DNA of 64,000 bases from Thauera sp. (GCA_017302295.1 JAFLDS010000001.1:124001-188000), one strand, 5' to 3'. Shown: positions 1 to 12,919, numbered from the stretch's first letter. Numbers and translations are program-made. The notes: generated by a model not told the origin, from the sequence alone.

Positions 1-30
1 GAACTAGAATAGCGTCGGAGGGAGGAATAG

Positions 31-399
31 ATGAAAAGAAAGATCCTGATCGCGGACGATGAGCAAAACATCGTCATATCGCTCGAGTTCCTGATGAAGC
101 GCGAGGGGTACGAGGTCGCGATCGCAAGCGATGGCGAGGAGGCGGTGCAGCGCATGCGCGCCGACCCGCCGGATCTGGTGCTGCTCGACGTGATGATGCC
201 GAAGAAGAGCGGCTTCGACGTCTGCCAGGAGGTGCGTGCCGACCCCGCGCTGGCGGGGGTGCGCATCCTGATGCTGACCGCCAAGGGGCGTGACACCGAA
301 GTGGCCAAGGGGCTTGCGCTCGGGGCCGATGCCTACATGACCAAACCCTTTTCGACGAAGGAGCTGGTGGAGAAGGTTCGCGGCCTGCTGGAGGCCTGA
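31..399 (+). CDS. Receiver-only response regulator (CheY-like)
   Basis: A 122-residue stand-alone receiver domain with no output domain. The acidic pair D9/D10, phospho-acceptor D53 (in LLDVMMP), T83 and K105 (in TKPF) are all in place, so it should be phosphorylatable. A strong purine-rich ribosome site (ggagggagga) sits just upstream of the ATG. Its stop lies 2 nt before the sensor/exonuclease gene, so the two are co-transcribed and probably form a signalling pair that controls the symporter gene downstream; that coupling is inferred from order. Output would have to be through protein-protein contact. Confidence 0.93.
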   Translation: MKRKILIADDEQNIVISLEFLMKREGYEVAIASDGEEAVQRMRADPPDLVLLDVMMPKKSGFDVCQEVRADPALAGVRILMLTAKGRDTEVAKGLALGADAYMTKPFSTKELVEKVRGLLEA

Positions 400-401
400 C
401 G

Positions 402-2621
402 ATGTCGGCGCGCGCGCGTTTCGTGCTGGCGGTCGTCGTGCTCGGATTGCTGATGACGGGCCCCTTTCTCCTCACCGCGCTGCTGGTCTGGGTCGAGACA
501 CCGGAAGCTGCGCGGGGTCAGCTCGCTGCCCTGATCGCGCCTCACTTCGCGCTCGGCAGCCTGCTGACGCTGGTGGCTTTTGGGGCGGGGGTCGGTGTGG
601 TTCGCGGACTGTTCCGGCAATACGTTCAGGGCTTGCTGCGCATGTCCGAGAACCTGCGGCTGATGCTGGGCGCGAACCGCGGCTTCCGGGTGGAGCCGGA
701 GGGGCCGCCCGAGGTGCGGGCGCTGGCGAGCACCGTGAATGAGCTGGCCGAGCAACGCGATGCCTTGCTGACCGACGTCGAGGCGCAGATTTCCCGTGCC
801 AAGGCCTCCGTAGAGGCGGAGAAGAATCGCCTTGCGGCGCTGATGTCCGAGCTGACGCAGAGCGTCGTGGTGTGCAACCTCGACGGCCGGGTGCTGCTAT
901 ACAACAGCCGTGCGCGGCAGCAATTCCGCGCGCTTTCAGATGCGCCTGCGGTCGGTGGCAGTGAGCTGATCGGCCTCGGGCGTTCGATCTACGCGGTGTT
1001 CGAGCGCAGCCTGATCGCGCATGCCCTTGAAAACATACAGCAGCGTCTGCGGCGCGGCGCGGCACAGGCACAAGCCAATTTCGTGACCGCGACCCGCGCC
1101 GGGCAACTCCTCAGGGTGCAGATGGCACCGGTTCTTGCGACGGCGACGGAAGAGGCGGCTGCGGTTGAACCCGCGAGTTCGGACGAAACCACGGCGGCAG
1201 CCTGCGCGCCCGCCGACCGCACGGTGACCGGCTTCATCCTGATGCTCGACAACATCACGCGCAATTTCGAATCCGAGTCCCGCCGCGATCAGATGCTGCA
1301 TGATCTGACCGAGGGCAATCGTGCCGCCTTGGCCAATGTGCGTGCCGCGGCCGAAATGCTCGAGTACCCCGATCTGCAGGACGAACTGCGCGAACGCTTC
1401 AGCGGTGTGATTCGCGACGAGGTGCAGGCAATGAGCATGCGGCTCAACGAGTCGGCGACCGAGTTTGCCGATTCGCTGAAGTCGCGCTGGCCGCTCGAGG
1501 ACATGCTGGGTGTCGAACTGATCGCCGCGGTGCAGCGCCGCATCGAGAGCCGGCTGCAATTGCCCACCAAGCTGGAGGAAGTCGACGAGTCCCTGTGGGT
1601 GAAGGTCGACAGCTTCTCGCTGATGCAGGCGCTCACCTATCTCGCCAGCCGGTTGTCGGACGAGTTCGAGGTGCGCGAGGTGCGATTCCGGCTCAGTGGG
1701 GCGGGGCGGCGCGCGCATCTGGACCTGATCTGGTCGGGGCAGGCGATGAGCACCGAGACCGTGATGAGCTGGGAACTCGAGCCGATGCGCCTGGAGGGCG
1801 AGAGCACGCCGCTCACCGTGCGCGACGTGGTCGAGCGGCACGACGGTGAGATGTGGCTGGAGCGCGAGAAGGTGCGGCATCGCGCCTTCTTCCGCATTCT
1901 CCTGCCGGCGGCGACGCCGCAGACCGAGATCGAGGCGGATGTCCACCTTCGCGGCGAGGGGCGCCCTGAGTACTACGATTTCGATCTGTTCAAGTGGTCC
2001 GAGAAGTCGCATGCGCTCGATGAGCGCAAGCTCTCCGAGCTCGTCTATACCGTGTTCGATACCGAGACCACCGGGCTCAATCCGTCCCAGGGTGACGAGA
2101 TCATCCAGATCGGGGCGACCCGCATCCTGAACGGCAAACTGCTGCGCAGCGAATCGTTCGAGCAGCTTGTCGATCCCGGCCGGCCGCTCGCGCCCGAGTC
2201 GTCCGCGATCCACGGCATCAGCGAAGACATGCTGCGGGGTCAGCCCGACATCGACACGGTGCTGCCGGCTTTCCATGCGTTTGCCGCCGACACCGTTCTG
2301 GTTGCGCACAATGCCGCCTTCGACATGCGCTTCCTGCAATTGAAGGAAGACCGCACCGGGTTGCGTTTCGACCAGCCGGTACTCGATACCCTGCTGCTGT
2401 CGGCCGTCATTCATCCCAACCAGGAGTCGCACCGGCTCGAGGCGATCGCCGAGCGCCTGGGGCTGACCATCATCGGGCGTCACACCGCCCTGGGCGACGC
2501 ACTGGTCACAGCCGAGGTCTTCCTCAAGCTGATTCCGCTGCTCGCGGAGAAAGGCGTGCATACGCTGCGCGAGGCGCGCGAGGCGGCGGAGAAGACCTAC
2601 TACGCGCGGGTGAAGTACTGA
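402..2621 (+). CDS. Membrane sensor with degenerate kinase core fused to DnaQ-like 3'-5' exonuclease
   Basis: 739 residues. Two N-terminal membrane segments (about residues 8-28 and 48-68) are followed by a coiled linker and a PAS-like region (about 135-230). A histidine-kinase-like part begins around H300 (LHDLTEG). The H-box proline is missing and the ATP-binding region is eroded: no clear N-box or DxGxG is seen, although an ERHDGEMWLE stretch resembles the G2 region. The C-terminal third (about 548-730) is a DEDDh exonuclease of the PolIII-epsilon family with D553, E555, D641, H694 and D699 visible. Seen: domain order and motifs. Inferred: a sensor whose output may be nuclease activity or scaffolding rather than phosphotransfer. 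It lies between a receiver and a symporter, an arrangement I recall from Azoarcus/Thauera-type genomes. Confidence 0.85.
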   Translation: MSARARFVLAVVVLGLLMTGPFLLTALLVWVETPEAARGQLAALIAPHFALGSLLTLVAFGAGVGVVRGLFRQYVQGLLRMSENLRLMLGANRGFRVEPEGPPEVRALASTVNELAEQRDALLTDVEAQISRAKASVEAEKNRLAALMSELTQSVVVCNLDGRVLLYNSRARQQFRALSDAPAVGGSELIGLGRSIYAVFERSLIAHALENIQQRLRRGAAQAQANFVTATRAGQLLRVQMAPVLATATEEAAAVEPASSDETTAAACAPADRTVTGFILMLDNITRNFESESRRDQMLHDLTEGNRAALANVRAAAEMLEYPDLQDELRERFSGVIRDEVQAMSMRLNESATEFADSLKSRWPLEDMLGVELIAAVQRRIESRLQLPTKLEEVDESLWVKVDSFSLMQALTYLASRLSDEFEVREVRFRLSGAGRRAHLDLIWSGQAMSTETVMSWELEPMRLEGESTPLTVRDVVERHDGEMWLEREKVRHRAFFRILLPAATPQTEIEADVHLRGEGRPEYYDFDLFKWSEKSHALDERKLSELVYTVFDTETTGLNPSQGDEIIQIGATRILNGKLLRSESFEQLVDPGRPLAPESSAIHGISEDMLRGQPDIDTVLPAFHAFAADTVLVAHNAAFDMRFLQLKEDRTGLRFDQPVLDTLLLSAVIHPNQESHRLEAIAERLGLTIIGRHTALGDALVTAEVFLKLIPLLAEKGVHTLREAREAAEKTYYARVKY

Positions 2622-2658
2622 TGCGGCGCGGTTCGAGCCCGCGGCCGGAGCGCGGCGC

Positions 2659-4749
2659 GTGAGACGTCAGTCGGCATTCTCGAGGCGGCTGCGTCGCTAC
2701 TACACCTGGTATACCGGCGTCTTCGTCCTCTTCGTCGGCCTGCTTGCGCTTGCGGAGCAACTCGGCTTGTCGGAGCGGGTGATCAGCCACGTCTTCCTGT
2801 TCGTCACGATCGCGATCTATGCCGGCATCGGCGTCATGAGCCGGACCTCGGACGTGTCCGAGTATTACGTCGCCGGGCGACGCGTCCCGGCGGTGTTCAA
2901 TGGCATGGCGACGGCCGCCGACTGGATGAGTGCCGCGTCCTTCATCGGTCTGGCTGGCACGCTGTATTTCTCCGGCTTCGAAGGGCTGGCCTTCGTGACC
3001 GGGTGGACCGGGGGATTCGTCCTCGTGGCCCTGCTGCTGGCGCCGTATCTGCGCAAGTTCGGCCAATACACGATTCCCGACTTCCTCGGCGCGCGCTACC
3101 AGGGCAACGTCGCCCGCCTGGTCGGCCTGGCCGCCACCGTGCTGGCGAGTTTCGTCTATCTGATAGCGCAGATCTACGGGGTCGGCCTGGTCACCAGCCG
3201 CTTCGTCGGGATGGAATTCGAGATCGGCCTCTTTGTCGGTCTGGCCGGCATCCTCGTGTGCTCGTTTCTGGGTGGCATGCGCGCGGTGACGTGGACGCAG
3301 GTCGCCCAGTACGTGATCCTGATCTTCGCCTATCTGGTCCCGGTGGTGATCCTGTCCTACAAGCTGACCGGCATCCCGATTCCGCAGGCGGTCTATGGCG
3401 GTGTGCTGCAGCAGATCAGCGTGCGCGAGACCGAGCTCTTCGAGGCGCCGAGCGAAATCGAGGTGCGCAATCTCTACCGCCAGCGCGCGGCGGAGTACGA
3501 GCGCAAGATCGCTGAACTTCCGCTGTCGCTCGAGGTTGAGCAAAGGCAACTGGTCGACCGGCTCAACCAGTCGCGCCTGAACAACGCGCCGGCCCGCGAG
3601 ATCGCGCTGACCGAGCGCGCCTTGCGCGATCTTCCCCGGTCGCCCGCCGATGCGAGGCAGCGCTGGGAGCGCGTGCGTGCGGAGTCGCTGGAGCGCTCGC
3701 GTCCGCCACCGCGGCATGCCGAGGCACATCCGGGCCGCAACGAGGCGGAGTCGAACGTGGTCCGCAACAACTTCCTCGCCCTGATGTTCGTCCTGATGGT
3801 CGGCACCGCGGCGCTGCCACATATACTCATGCGCTACTACACGACACCGGGCGTGGTCGATGCGCGGCGTTCGGTCATGTGGTCGCTGTTCTTCATCTTC
3901 CTGCTCTACGTCACTGCACCGGCTTACGCCGTGTTCGCGAAGTGGGAGGTCTATTACAACGTCGTCGGTGCCACGCTGAACATTCTTCCCGACTGGGTCG
4001 CATCATGGGGCAAGGTCGGCCTGGTGCGCATCGAGGACATGAATGGTGACGGCGTGCTGCAGTTGGCCGAGCTCAGCCTCAACACCGACGTGATTGTCCT
4101 CGCCACGCCCGAGATCGCCGGCCTGCCCTACGTGGTGTCGGGCCTGGTGGCGGCCGGGGGGCTGGCCGCGGCGCTGTCGACGGCCGACGGCCTGCTGCTG
4201 ACGATCTCGAACGCGCTGTCGCACGATCTGTATTACAAGGTCATCAACCCCGAGGCGACGACGCATCGCCGCCTGGTGATCTCCAAGTCGCAACTGCTGA
4301 TCGTGGCGGCGGTCGCGGCGTGGGTCGCGTCGCTGCGGCCGGACAACATCCTGTTCCTCGTCGGGCTGGCGTTTTCGATCGGTGCATCCGCGTTCTTCCC
4401 CGCGCTCGTGCTCGGCATCTTCTGGAAGCGGGCCAACCGTCCTGGCGCGGTGGCCGGGATGCTGGCCGGGCTCGGCATCACCCTCTACTACATGGCGCGT
4501 ACCCACCCGTTCTTCGGTGGTTCGATCGGCAACGCCTGGTTCGAGATCAACCCGATCTCCGCGGGGGTGTTCGGCGTTCCGCTGGGTTTCGTCGTCATCG
4601 TGCTGGTCAGCCTGCTGACACCGCCGCCGCCGCAGGAGATACAGGATCTGGTCGACTACGTGCGCTATCCCCATCTGCGTGAGCCGGAAGGGATCGCGAT
4701 CGAGGCGCATGCGACGAGGGCGACGACGGCGGCGCGGCAGACGCCCTGA
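2659..4749 (+). CDS. Sodium:solute symporter, VC_2705-type
   Basis: A 696-residue, multi-pass SSS-family transporter, probably for acetate or another small carboxylate in exchange with Na+. The GTG start follows the sensor gene by 37 nt. Family hallmarks include the [14 protein letters not shown] segment after the first helices and the [20 protein letters not shown] helix. Two soluble insertions stand out. One is a charged, helical stretch of about 95 residues (around 260-360). The other is a perfect EF-hand-type loop at residues 460-471 ([12 protein letters not shown]) just before the core AALSTAD helix. Position behind the receiver and sensor genes suggests sensing linked to uptake. The substrate cannot be read from sequence. 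Confidence 0.88.
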   Translation: MRRQSAFSRRLRRYYTWYTGVFVLFVGLLALAEQLGLSERVISHVFLFVTIAIYAGIGVMSRTSDVSEYYVAGRRVPAVFNGMATAADWMSAASFIGLAGTLYFSGFEGLAFVTGWTGGFVLVALLLAPYLRKFGQYTIPDFLGARYQGNVARLVGLAATVLASFVYLIAQIYGVGLVTSRFVGMEFEIGLFVGLAGILVCSFLGGMRAVTWTQVAQYVILIFAYLVPVVILSYKLTGIPIPQAVYGGVLQQISVRETELFEAPSEIEVRNLYRQRAAEYERKIAELPLSLEVEQRQLVDRLNQSRLNNAPAREIALTERALRDLPRSPADARQRWERVRAESLERSRPPPRHAEAHPGRNEAESNVVRNNFLALMFVLMVGTAALPHILMRYYTTPGVVDARRSVMWSLFFIFLLYVTAPAYAVFAKWEVYYNVVGATLNILPDWVASWGKVGLVRIEDMNGDGVLQLAELSLNTDVIVLATPEIAGLPYVVSGLVAAGGLAAALSTADGLLLTISNALSHDLYYKVINPEATTHRRLVISKSQLLIVAAVAAWVASLRPDNILFLVGLAFSIGASAFFPALVLGIFWKRANRPGAVAGMLAGLGITLYYMARTHPFFGGSIGNAWFEINPISAGVFGVPLGFVVIVLVSLLTPPPPQEIQDLVDYVRYPHLREPEGIAIEAHATRATTAARQTP

Positions 4750-4766
4750 ATCGCGCGCCTGCGACC

Positions 4767-4794
4767 CTTGAAGCGCGGCCAAATCGCCCCACAT
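4767..4794 (+). promoter_or_regulatory. Sigma-32 (heat-shock) promoter of clpB
   Basis: CTTGAA at 4767-4772 and CCCCACAT at 4787-4794 are separated by 14 nt. This matches the RpoH consensus CTTGAAA-N(13-15)-CCCCATnT closely. It lies 35 bp upstream of the ClpB start, as expected for a heat-shock chaperone. Confidence 0.85.
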
Positions 4795-4829
4795 AGAGGT
4801 CAGTTCGATTTCCAGCCAGGGTGCCCGAG

Positions 4830-7412
<2,583 letters not shown>

Positions 7413-7477
7413 GACGCAGCATCAGCCGGCGACAGGGAGGGCTGCAGGAGCGGAGGGCCCGGCAGCGGGCGTTCCGC

Positions 7478-10400
7478 TCACGCAACCTCAACGGTGAAGT
7501 CGGCAAGCCAGGCTTGGAGCGCATCGGCCGTGAGTGGGCGTGAGAACAGGTAGCCCTGCATCGCGTGACAGCCGCGATCGGTCAGATAAGCCTGCTGGTC
7601 GTGCGTCTCCACGCCCTCGGCCACGACCTGCATGTCAAGATCGCGGGCGAGGGCGAGCGCGGCCGAGGTGACCGCGGCATCCTCCGCGCTACCAGGCAGG
7701 TCGGCGACGAAGGACCGGTCGATCTTGAGCCGTGCGATCGGCAGCCGCTTCAGGTAGGCGAGACTGGAATAGCCGGTGCCGAAGTCGTCCAGGGCCAGCG
7801 TCAGCCCGAGATCGACCAGGCTCTGAAGCCGGGCGGAGAGGTCCTCGCCAGGCTGCATCAGTGCGCTTTCGGTGATCTCGAGTTCGATATTGGCGGGGTC
7901 CGCGCCGGTTTCCCGCAGGATGTTCGCCACGGTGGCGACGAAATCCGCCTTGCGGAACTGCAACGCGGAGATGTTGACCGCGACGATGAGCGGTGCCAGC
8001 CCCGCTTCGCGCCAGCGCACCTGCTGGGCGCATGCCTCGCGCAGCACCCATTCGCCCAGGGGAATGATGAGGCCGGTCGATTCGGCCAGCGGGATGAACT
8101 GGTCCGGCCGGATCAGTCCGCGCTCGGGGTGGATCCAGCGCACAAGCGCCTCGCAGCCATACGGCAGGCAGCTTCCCGCCTCGATCTGCGGCTGGTAGTG
8201 GAGGATCATTTCCTTGCGCTCGATCGCGCGGCGCATGTCGTTCTCCATCACGAGGCGCTCGGTCGCCTGTGCGGTCATGGCCGGCACGAAGAACTGGAAG
8301 TTGTTCCGGCCGGATTCCTTGGCAACGTACATCGCGGTATCGGCGTGCTTGAGCAAGGTGTCGACTTCCTCACCATCCTGCGGATAGAGGGCAATGCCGA
8401 TGCTGACCGAGAGGTGCAGGTCATGGCTGTCGATATGAACCGGCTCCGACAGCACTCGCAGGATCTTGCCCGCGACCACGGCGGCGTCTTCCGGATGGGT
8501 CAGGCGAGGCAGCAGAGCGGCGAATTCGTCGCCGCCGATGCGGGCGAGGAGATCCTCGGTACGCATGCAACGGGAAAGGCGCTGCGCGATCGCTGCAAGC
8601 AGGCGGTCTCCGGCCGGGTGGCCGAGCGAGTCGTTGACCGTCTTGAAGTTGTCCAGGTCGAGGAACAGCACGGCGAGGATGTCGCCGTGCCGTTGCGCCT
8701 GCTGAAGCGCGCGGCGTGCCTGCTCCTGCCAGGCGCTCCGGTTCGGTAGCCCGGTAAGCGTGTCGTAGTGCGCCAGATACTGGATCTGCGCCTCGGCTTC
8801 GCGAGCAGCGGTCACGTCCTGCGCAGTGCCCCGGATCGAGACCAGCTGTCCATCCTGCCATTGGCTCTCCATGCGGAAATGGAGGATCCGGCGTGGAAGC
8901 GCGTCAAGCTCGCAGTCGAGCACGAGTCTGCCAGGGGCTTCGGCCAGCGTCTCAAGTGTTTGGGCGAGGGCCGACCGGCTGCTCGGGGCGACGGCCAGGG
9001 TCAGGTCCGCGAGACTGCCCAACTGCGCGTCGTCACGATCCAGCAGGCGCTGAAGTTCGGTCGTCGCGCGAAAGCCGTTGCGCCCCTCGACGGTTTCCCA
9101 ACTGCCGAGGCGGGCCAGCCGCTGCGCCTCCGCGAGCGCCTCCTGCTGCTCGTGCAGGCGTCGGCTCGCCGCTTCGAGCTCGGTTGTGCGCTGGTCAACC
9201 AAAGCCACGATGCGTCGCTTGCTGCCGGTCGTGATCAGCAGCAGAGCGCCGAGCATGCCGGTTGCAAGCAGGCTGGCGGCAATCGTCATCCACGCGGCCC
9301 AGCTTCGTAGCGACTCGAGATACGCTCGTCCGGCGCGGCTGCGAAGCTCCCAATCGCGCCCGGCGAAGCTGATCGCGGTCCGGTGGATCAGGCCACGCGC
9401 AAGCCACTCCTGCGCCTCGCATCCGGCAGTGCCCGCAAGGCGGACGATGTGGTCAGCCGCGTCGCGGTCGGCCAGGCAGACTTCGAGTCCCTCGGGCGTC
9501 TCGTGCGCGAGTGCGGCGGTGAGCAAGTCGTCCATGCGCAGCGTGGCGGAAATGATCCCGCGCAGATTCGATTCCGCGTCGCGCACACCCAGATAGATGA
9601 CTACGCCCTGCTGGCCCGAGCTTTCCTGGACGAGGCGCAGTGCATCGGTTGCGGCGGGGCGTTCGCTCGCCCGCGCGCGCTGCAGTGCGCTTGCGGCTGC
9701 GGGCAGAGACAGCGGGTTGAGCCCGAGCGCGCTTGCGTTACCGGCGAAGGGCTCGATATAGACGATCGGGAGGTACTCTATGGCCTCAGCGGCCGGGAAG
9801 GTCCGCCCGTTTCGGTCCCGATCGAGGATCCTGAAATCCTCTGCGCCGCCCGAGCGAACTTGTGTCTCGAAGTCCGCGCGCCGGGCGTGCTGCACCAGGG
9901 GGCTCCAGCCGAAGCTCTGTGTGCCCGGGTAGCGCTCGATCCAGGGGGCGACAAAGCTGCGGAACTGTTCCCGGCTGACCGCCGGGGTGACGGCAAGGAA
10001 GCGCTCCAGCGCACGCATCATGTCGAGCTGGATCTCCAGCCGTTTGCTCAATGCGCTCCCCATGTGGTCGGCGTCGCGCGCGAACTGAGCCTTCTCGCGC
10101 ATGTCGTCCCATTGCAGCACCTGCCGAAAAGTGACACCGATCAGCAGCAGGGCAACGAGCAGGGGAAGGGCAACGCCCAGTCGCCGTGAGCGCCATTCAG
10201 CCGCGGGCTGGCCGAAGAAGACGAACATCAGGGGCGCGGCAATCAGCACGCCCAGGGTGTCTCCCGCCCACCAGGTACACCAGTTCAGGGCGAACTCCGC
10301 CTCGGACACAATGCCGGCCCAGACGAGCGCGGGCACGGCGATCGTCGGGTTGATCAGGGAGCTGACCGGCGCCGCGACCGCCAGGAAGCGCAAAACGGCC

Positions 10401-10744
10401 CGTGGTGTGTCGAGCGTGTTATGGGCGCCGATCAGGCGACGGGTCAGCATCGCGCCGGCAATGGCCTGCAGGGTGGCGCCCAGAGGCACGAGCATGGGAC
10501 CCAGCGGATTCCAGCCGGGAACGCCGATCAGCGGCCACGCTGCCGACAGCTGTACCAGCGTTGCGCCGACGTAAACCGCGGGCCATACGCGCAGCCCGAA
10601 GATCACCAGTGCCGAAAGCGCGATCCCGGCAGGCGGGAATGCCGGGGCCGTGTATCCGGGTGGAACGGCAAGCTGCAGTGCCGCCAGCCCGGTCAACCAG
10701 TAAGCAAAACCAATGAAAATGATTCTTGAAGTCGTTGCGCGCAT
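7478..10744 (-). CDS. MASE1-CHASE-PAS-GGDEF-EAL cyclic-di-GMP enzyme
   Basis: 1088 residues. The N-terminal MASE1 membrane sensor (about 1-200) is followed by a periplasmic CHASE-type ligand domain (about 230-430), another membrane helix (about 480-505), a PAS-like region, then GGDEF and EAL. The cyclase signature GGDEF is intact and is preceded by RTED five residues upstream, a product-inhibition I-site. The phosphodiesterase signature EALVRW and the DDFGTGYSSL loop are also intact, so it could make and break c-di-GMP. I use the ATG at 10744 (MRATTSRII) because the membrane domain begins there; the open frame extends 41 codons further without family similarity. Divergent from ppiD. Confidence 0.93.
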   Translation of the reverse strand: MRATTSRIIFIGFAYWLTGLAALQLAVPPGYTAPAFPPAGIALSALVIFGLRVWPAVYVGATLVQLSAAWPLIGVPGWNPLGPMLVPLGATLQAIAGAMLTRRLIGAHNTLDTPRAVLRFLAVAAPVSSLINPTIAVPALVWAGIVSEAEFALNWCTWWAGDTLGVLIAAPLMFVFFGQPAAEWRSRRLGVALPLLVALLLIGVTFRQVLQWDDMREKAQFARDADHMGSALSKRLEIQLDMMRALERFLAVTPAVSREQFRSFVAPWIERYPGTQSFGWSPLVQHARRADFETQVRSGGAEDFRILDRDRNGRTFPAAEAIEYLPIVYIEPFAGNASALGLNPLSLPAAASALQRARASERPAATDALRLVQESSGQQGVVIYLGVRDAESNLRGIISATLRMDDLLTAALAHETPEGLEVCLADRDAADHIVRLAGTAGCEAQEWLARGLIHRTAISFAGRDWELRSRAGRAYLESLRSWAAWMTIAASLLATGMLGALLLITTGSKRRIVALVDQRTTELEAASRRLHEQQEALAEAQRLARLGSWETVEGRNGFRATTELQRLLDRDDAQLGSLADLTLAVAPSSRSALAQTLETLAEAPGRLVLDCELDALPRRILHFRMESQWQDGQLVSIRGTAQDVTAAREAEAQIQYLAHYDTLTGLPNRSAWQEQARRALQQAQRHGDILAVLFLDLDNFKTVNDSLGHPAGDRLLAAIAQRLSRCMRTEDLLARIGGDEFAALLPRLTHPEDAAVVAGKILRVLSEPVHIDSHDLHLSVSIGIALYPQDGEEVDTLLKHADTAMYVAKESGRNNFQFFVPAMTAQATERLVMENDMRRAIERKEMILHYQPQIEAGSCLPYGCEALVRWIHPERGLIRPDQFIPLAESTGLIIPLGEWVLREACAQQVRWREAGLAPLIVAVNISALQFRKADFVATVANILRETGADPANIELEITESALMQPGEDLSARLQSLVDLGLTLALDDFGTGYSSLAYLKRLPIARLKIDRSFVADLPGSAEDAAVTSAALALARDLDMQVVAEGVETHDQQAYLTDRGCHAMQGYLFSRPLTADALQAWLADFTVEVA

Positions 10745-10895
10745 GCGCGGAGTATAGCGTTTAGACAAAGGGCATATCGTGACGTGCCTCATGCAGGCAG
10801 GCAGATTCATGCTGCGATGCGCTACACTTCCGCCCTTTGGCGTCGCAGCGCATGCTGCTTCGCCCACCCCTTTTCTGGCTCAAACGGAAATCGAG

Positions 10896-12791
10896 ATGTT
10901 CGAGGCTGTTCGTAACAACAAGCGCGTTGCTCAAATCATTCTGGCGTTGCTCGTCGTGCCCTTCGCCTTCTTCGGGCTGGATGCCTACTTTACGGATGCG
11001 CCGGGTGGGGCCGAGGTCGCGATCGTCAACGGGCAGGCGGTCAGCGCCGCGGAATTTGATCGAGCGCTGCGCGACCAGCAGGACCGCCTGAGGAATGCAG
11101 CCGGCGGGCAGGTCGATCGGGCGATGCTCGAATCCGAGGAATTGCGCCGCGCGGTGCTCGACAATCTCGTCAATCAGCGCCTGCTGGCGCTTTACGGTGC
11201 CGAGAACCGACTTGCCGTCACGCCGGCCGAGCTGCAGAAGACGATTGCCGGGCTGGAGGGCTTCCAGCAGGACGGCCGATTTTCGCTCGAGCGCTACGAG
11301 GCGCTGCTGCGCGCGCAAGGCATGACGCCGGCGATGTTCGAAGCTCGTGTTGCACAGGATGTGCGCATCCAGCAACTCGCCACCGCGGTGGGAGAGGCTG
11401 GTGTCGTTCCCGCCGTTTCGGCGCGACGTTTCCTGGCGGCGCAGCTCGAAGAGCGAAAGATCCGCGAGATGCGCTTTCCTGCGGCCCGCCACATGGCCGA
11501 GATCAAGCCGACCGACGACGACATCACCCGCTTCTATGAGGCCAACGCGCCGCTGTTCGAGCGCCCCGCCCGCGTGAAGCTCGAGTATGTCGTCCTCGAT
11601 CAGGCTGCGGTCGAAGGGCAGGTCAAGGTCGGTGAAGAGGAAGTTCGCGCCTTTTACGACAGCAATCTGCAACGCTTCGGGCAACCCGAGGAGCGCCAGG
11701 CACGCCACATCCTGCTGCAGCTCGATCCCGCGGCCCCGGAGGCCGAGGTGCAGAAAGTCATGGCGCGCGCACAGGAACTGGTTGCCCAGTTGCGCAAGGA
11801 CCCCGGCCGCTTTGCGGCATTGGCGAAGGAAGTTTCGCAGGATCCGGGCTCGGCGGCGCGTGGCGGTGATCTGGGTTATTTCGGCCGCGGGATGATGGTG
11901 AAGGCTTTCGACGATGCGGCGTTCGCACAGAAGCAGGGTGAAGTCGGTGAGCCGGTGCGCTCGGATTTCGGTGTGCACATCATCGAGGTGACCGCGATCA
12001 AGCCGGCAACGGTGCGTTCGCTCGATCAGGTTCGGAGCGAAGTGACCGCCGAACTGCGCACGCAGGCTGCCGCTCGACGTTTCGCCGAGCTGGCGGAGCA
12101 GTTCTCCAACACGGTGTACGAACAGGCGGATAGCTTGGCGCCGGTGGCTGAGGCACTCAAGCTCGAGATCCGGCGCACCGACTGGGTGGCTCGCGGTAGC
12201 GAGTCTGTGGCCGGTTATCGCAGCGAGCGACTGATGAACGCGGTGTTCGCCGACGAGGTTACCCAGGCCGGGCGTAACACCGAGGCGATCGAGGTGGGGG
12301 CCAATACCCTCGTGGCGGCGCGAGCGAGCGCGTTCGAGCCGGCGCAGCGCCTGCCGCTCGAGGAGGTCAAGGGCCAGATCGCGGAGCGGCTGCGTGCGTC
12401 GGGGGCGGCGAAGAAGGCGGAAGAGGAGGGGAGCGCCCTGCTCGCCAAGCTACGCAATGGCGAACAGCCATCCGCGGCCTGGGGCGAGGCGCGCAGCGTG
12501 CAGCGTGGCGCGCCGGGCCTTCCCGCCGCGGCAATGCAGGCCGTGTTCTCGGCGCCCTCGGCGACGCTGCCTGCGTATGCAGGCGTCGCAGTGCCAGGTG
12601 GCGATTACACGATCTACCGCATCGACGAGGTCAAGCGTCCCGAGCTGGCGGCCGACGATCCGCGCATCGCGGCGGTCAGCGCCCAGTATCGGCGCCTCGT
12701 CGCGGAGCGGGATTTCACCGCCTTTCTCGGCGAGTTGCGCAAGCGCTACAAGGTCGAGCTCAAGCTACCGGCCGCCCGGCCGGCCGAGTGA
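10896..12791 (+). CDS. ppiD: Periplasmic folding chaperone PpiD (parvulin-type)
   Basis: 631 residues. A short cytoplasmic lead, one membrane anchor (about 13-33) and a SurA-like N-domain are followed by a parvulin domain (about 265-365, beginning ERQARHILLQLD) and a long C-terminal region. It helps newly exported proteins fold at the Sec exit site. The start at 10896 (MFEAVRNNKRVAQ) matches the family; the frame is open 39 codons further upstream but that part is not conserved. It is transcribed alone and ends in a strong bidirectional terminator shared with fabI. Confidence 0.95.
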   Translation: MFEAVRNNKRVAQIILALLVVPFAFFGLDAYFTDAPGGAEVAIVNGQAVSAAEFDRALRDQQDRLRNAAGGQVDRAMLESEELRRAVLDNLVNQRLLALYGAENRLAVTPAELQKTIAGLEGFQQDGRFSLERYEALLRAQGMTPAMFEARVAQDVRIQQLATAVGEAGVVPAVSARRFLAAQLEERKIREMRFPAARHMAEIKPTDDDITRFYEANAPLFERPARVKLEYVVLDQAAVEGQVKVGEEEVRAFYDSNLQRFGQPEERQARHILLQLDPAAPEAEVQKVMARAQELVAQLRKDPGRFAALAKEVSQDPGSAARGGDLGYFGRGMMVKAFDDAAFAQKQGEVGEPVRSDFGVHIIEVTAIKPATVRSLDQVRSEVTAELRTQAAARRFAELAEQFSNTVYEQADSLAPVAEALKLEIRRTDWVARGSESVAGYRSERLMNAVFADEVTQAGRNTEAIEVGANTLVAARASAFEPAQRLPLEEVKGQIAERLRASGAAKKAEEEGSALLAKLRNGEQPSAAWGEARSVQRGAPGLPAAAMQAVFSAPSATLPAYAGVAVPGGDYTIYRIDEVKRPELAADDPRIAAVSAQYRRLVAERDFTAFLGELRKRYKVELKLPAARPAE

Positions 12792-12816
12792 GTCTGGGCA
12801 TTCGCGGCTAGAGCGC

Positions 12817-12863
12817 CGCAAAAACACAAACGCCCGGGAGTTCCGGGCGTTTGTGTTTTTGCG
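12817..12863. terminator. Bidirectional intrinsic terminator between ppiD and fabI
   Basis: A perfect 21-bp stem with a 5-nt loop. It has a GC-rich top (CGCCCGG/CCGGGCG) and A-rich/T-rich flanks, so a U-run follows the hairpin on both strands. It serves the convergent ppiD (+) and fabI (-) genes. Confidence 0.95.
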
Positions 12864-12919
12864 CTCAGATTCGACCCGCCCGCGTTGCTGGCGGGCGAGT
12901 CCGATCAGGCTGATCGAGG

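Noticed and set aside
7431-7475. Possible terminator between clpB and the GGDEF/EAL gene (GCCCG/CGGGC)
   Set aside because: Only a 5-bp stem and no U-run on either strand; too weak to call.
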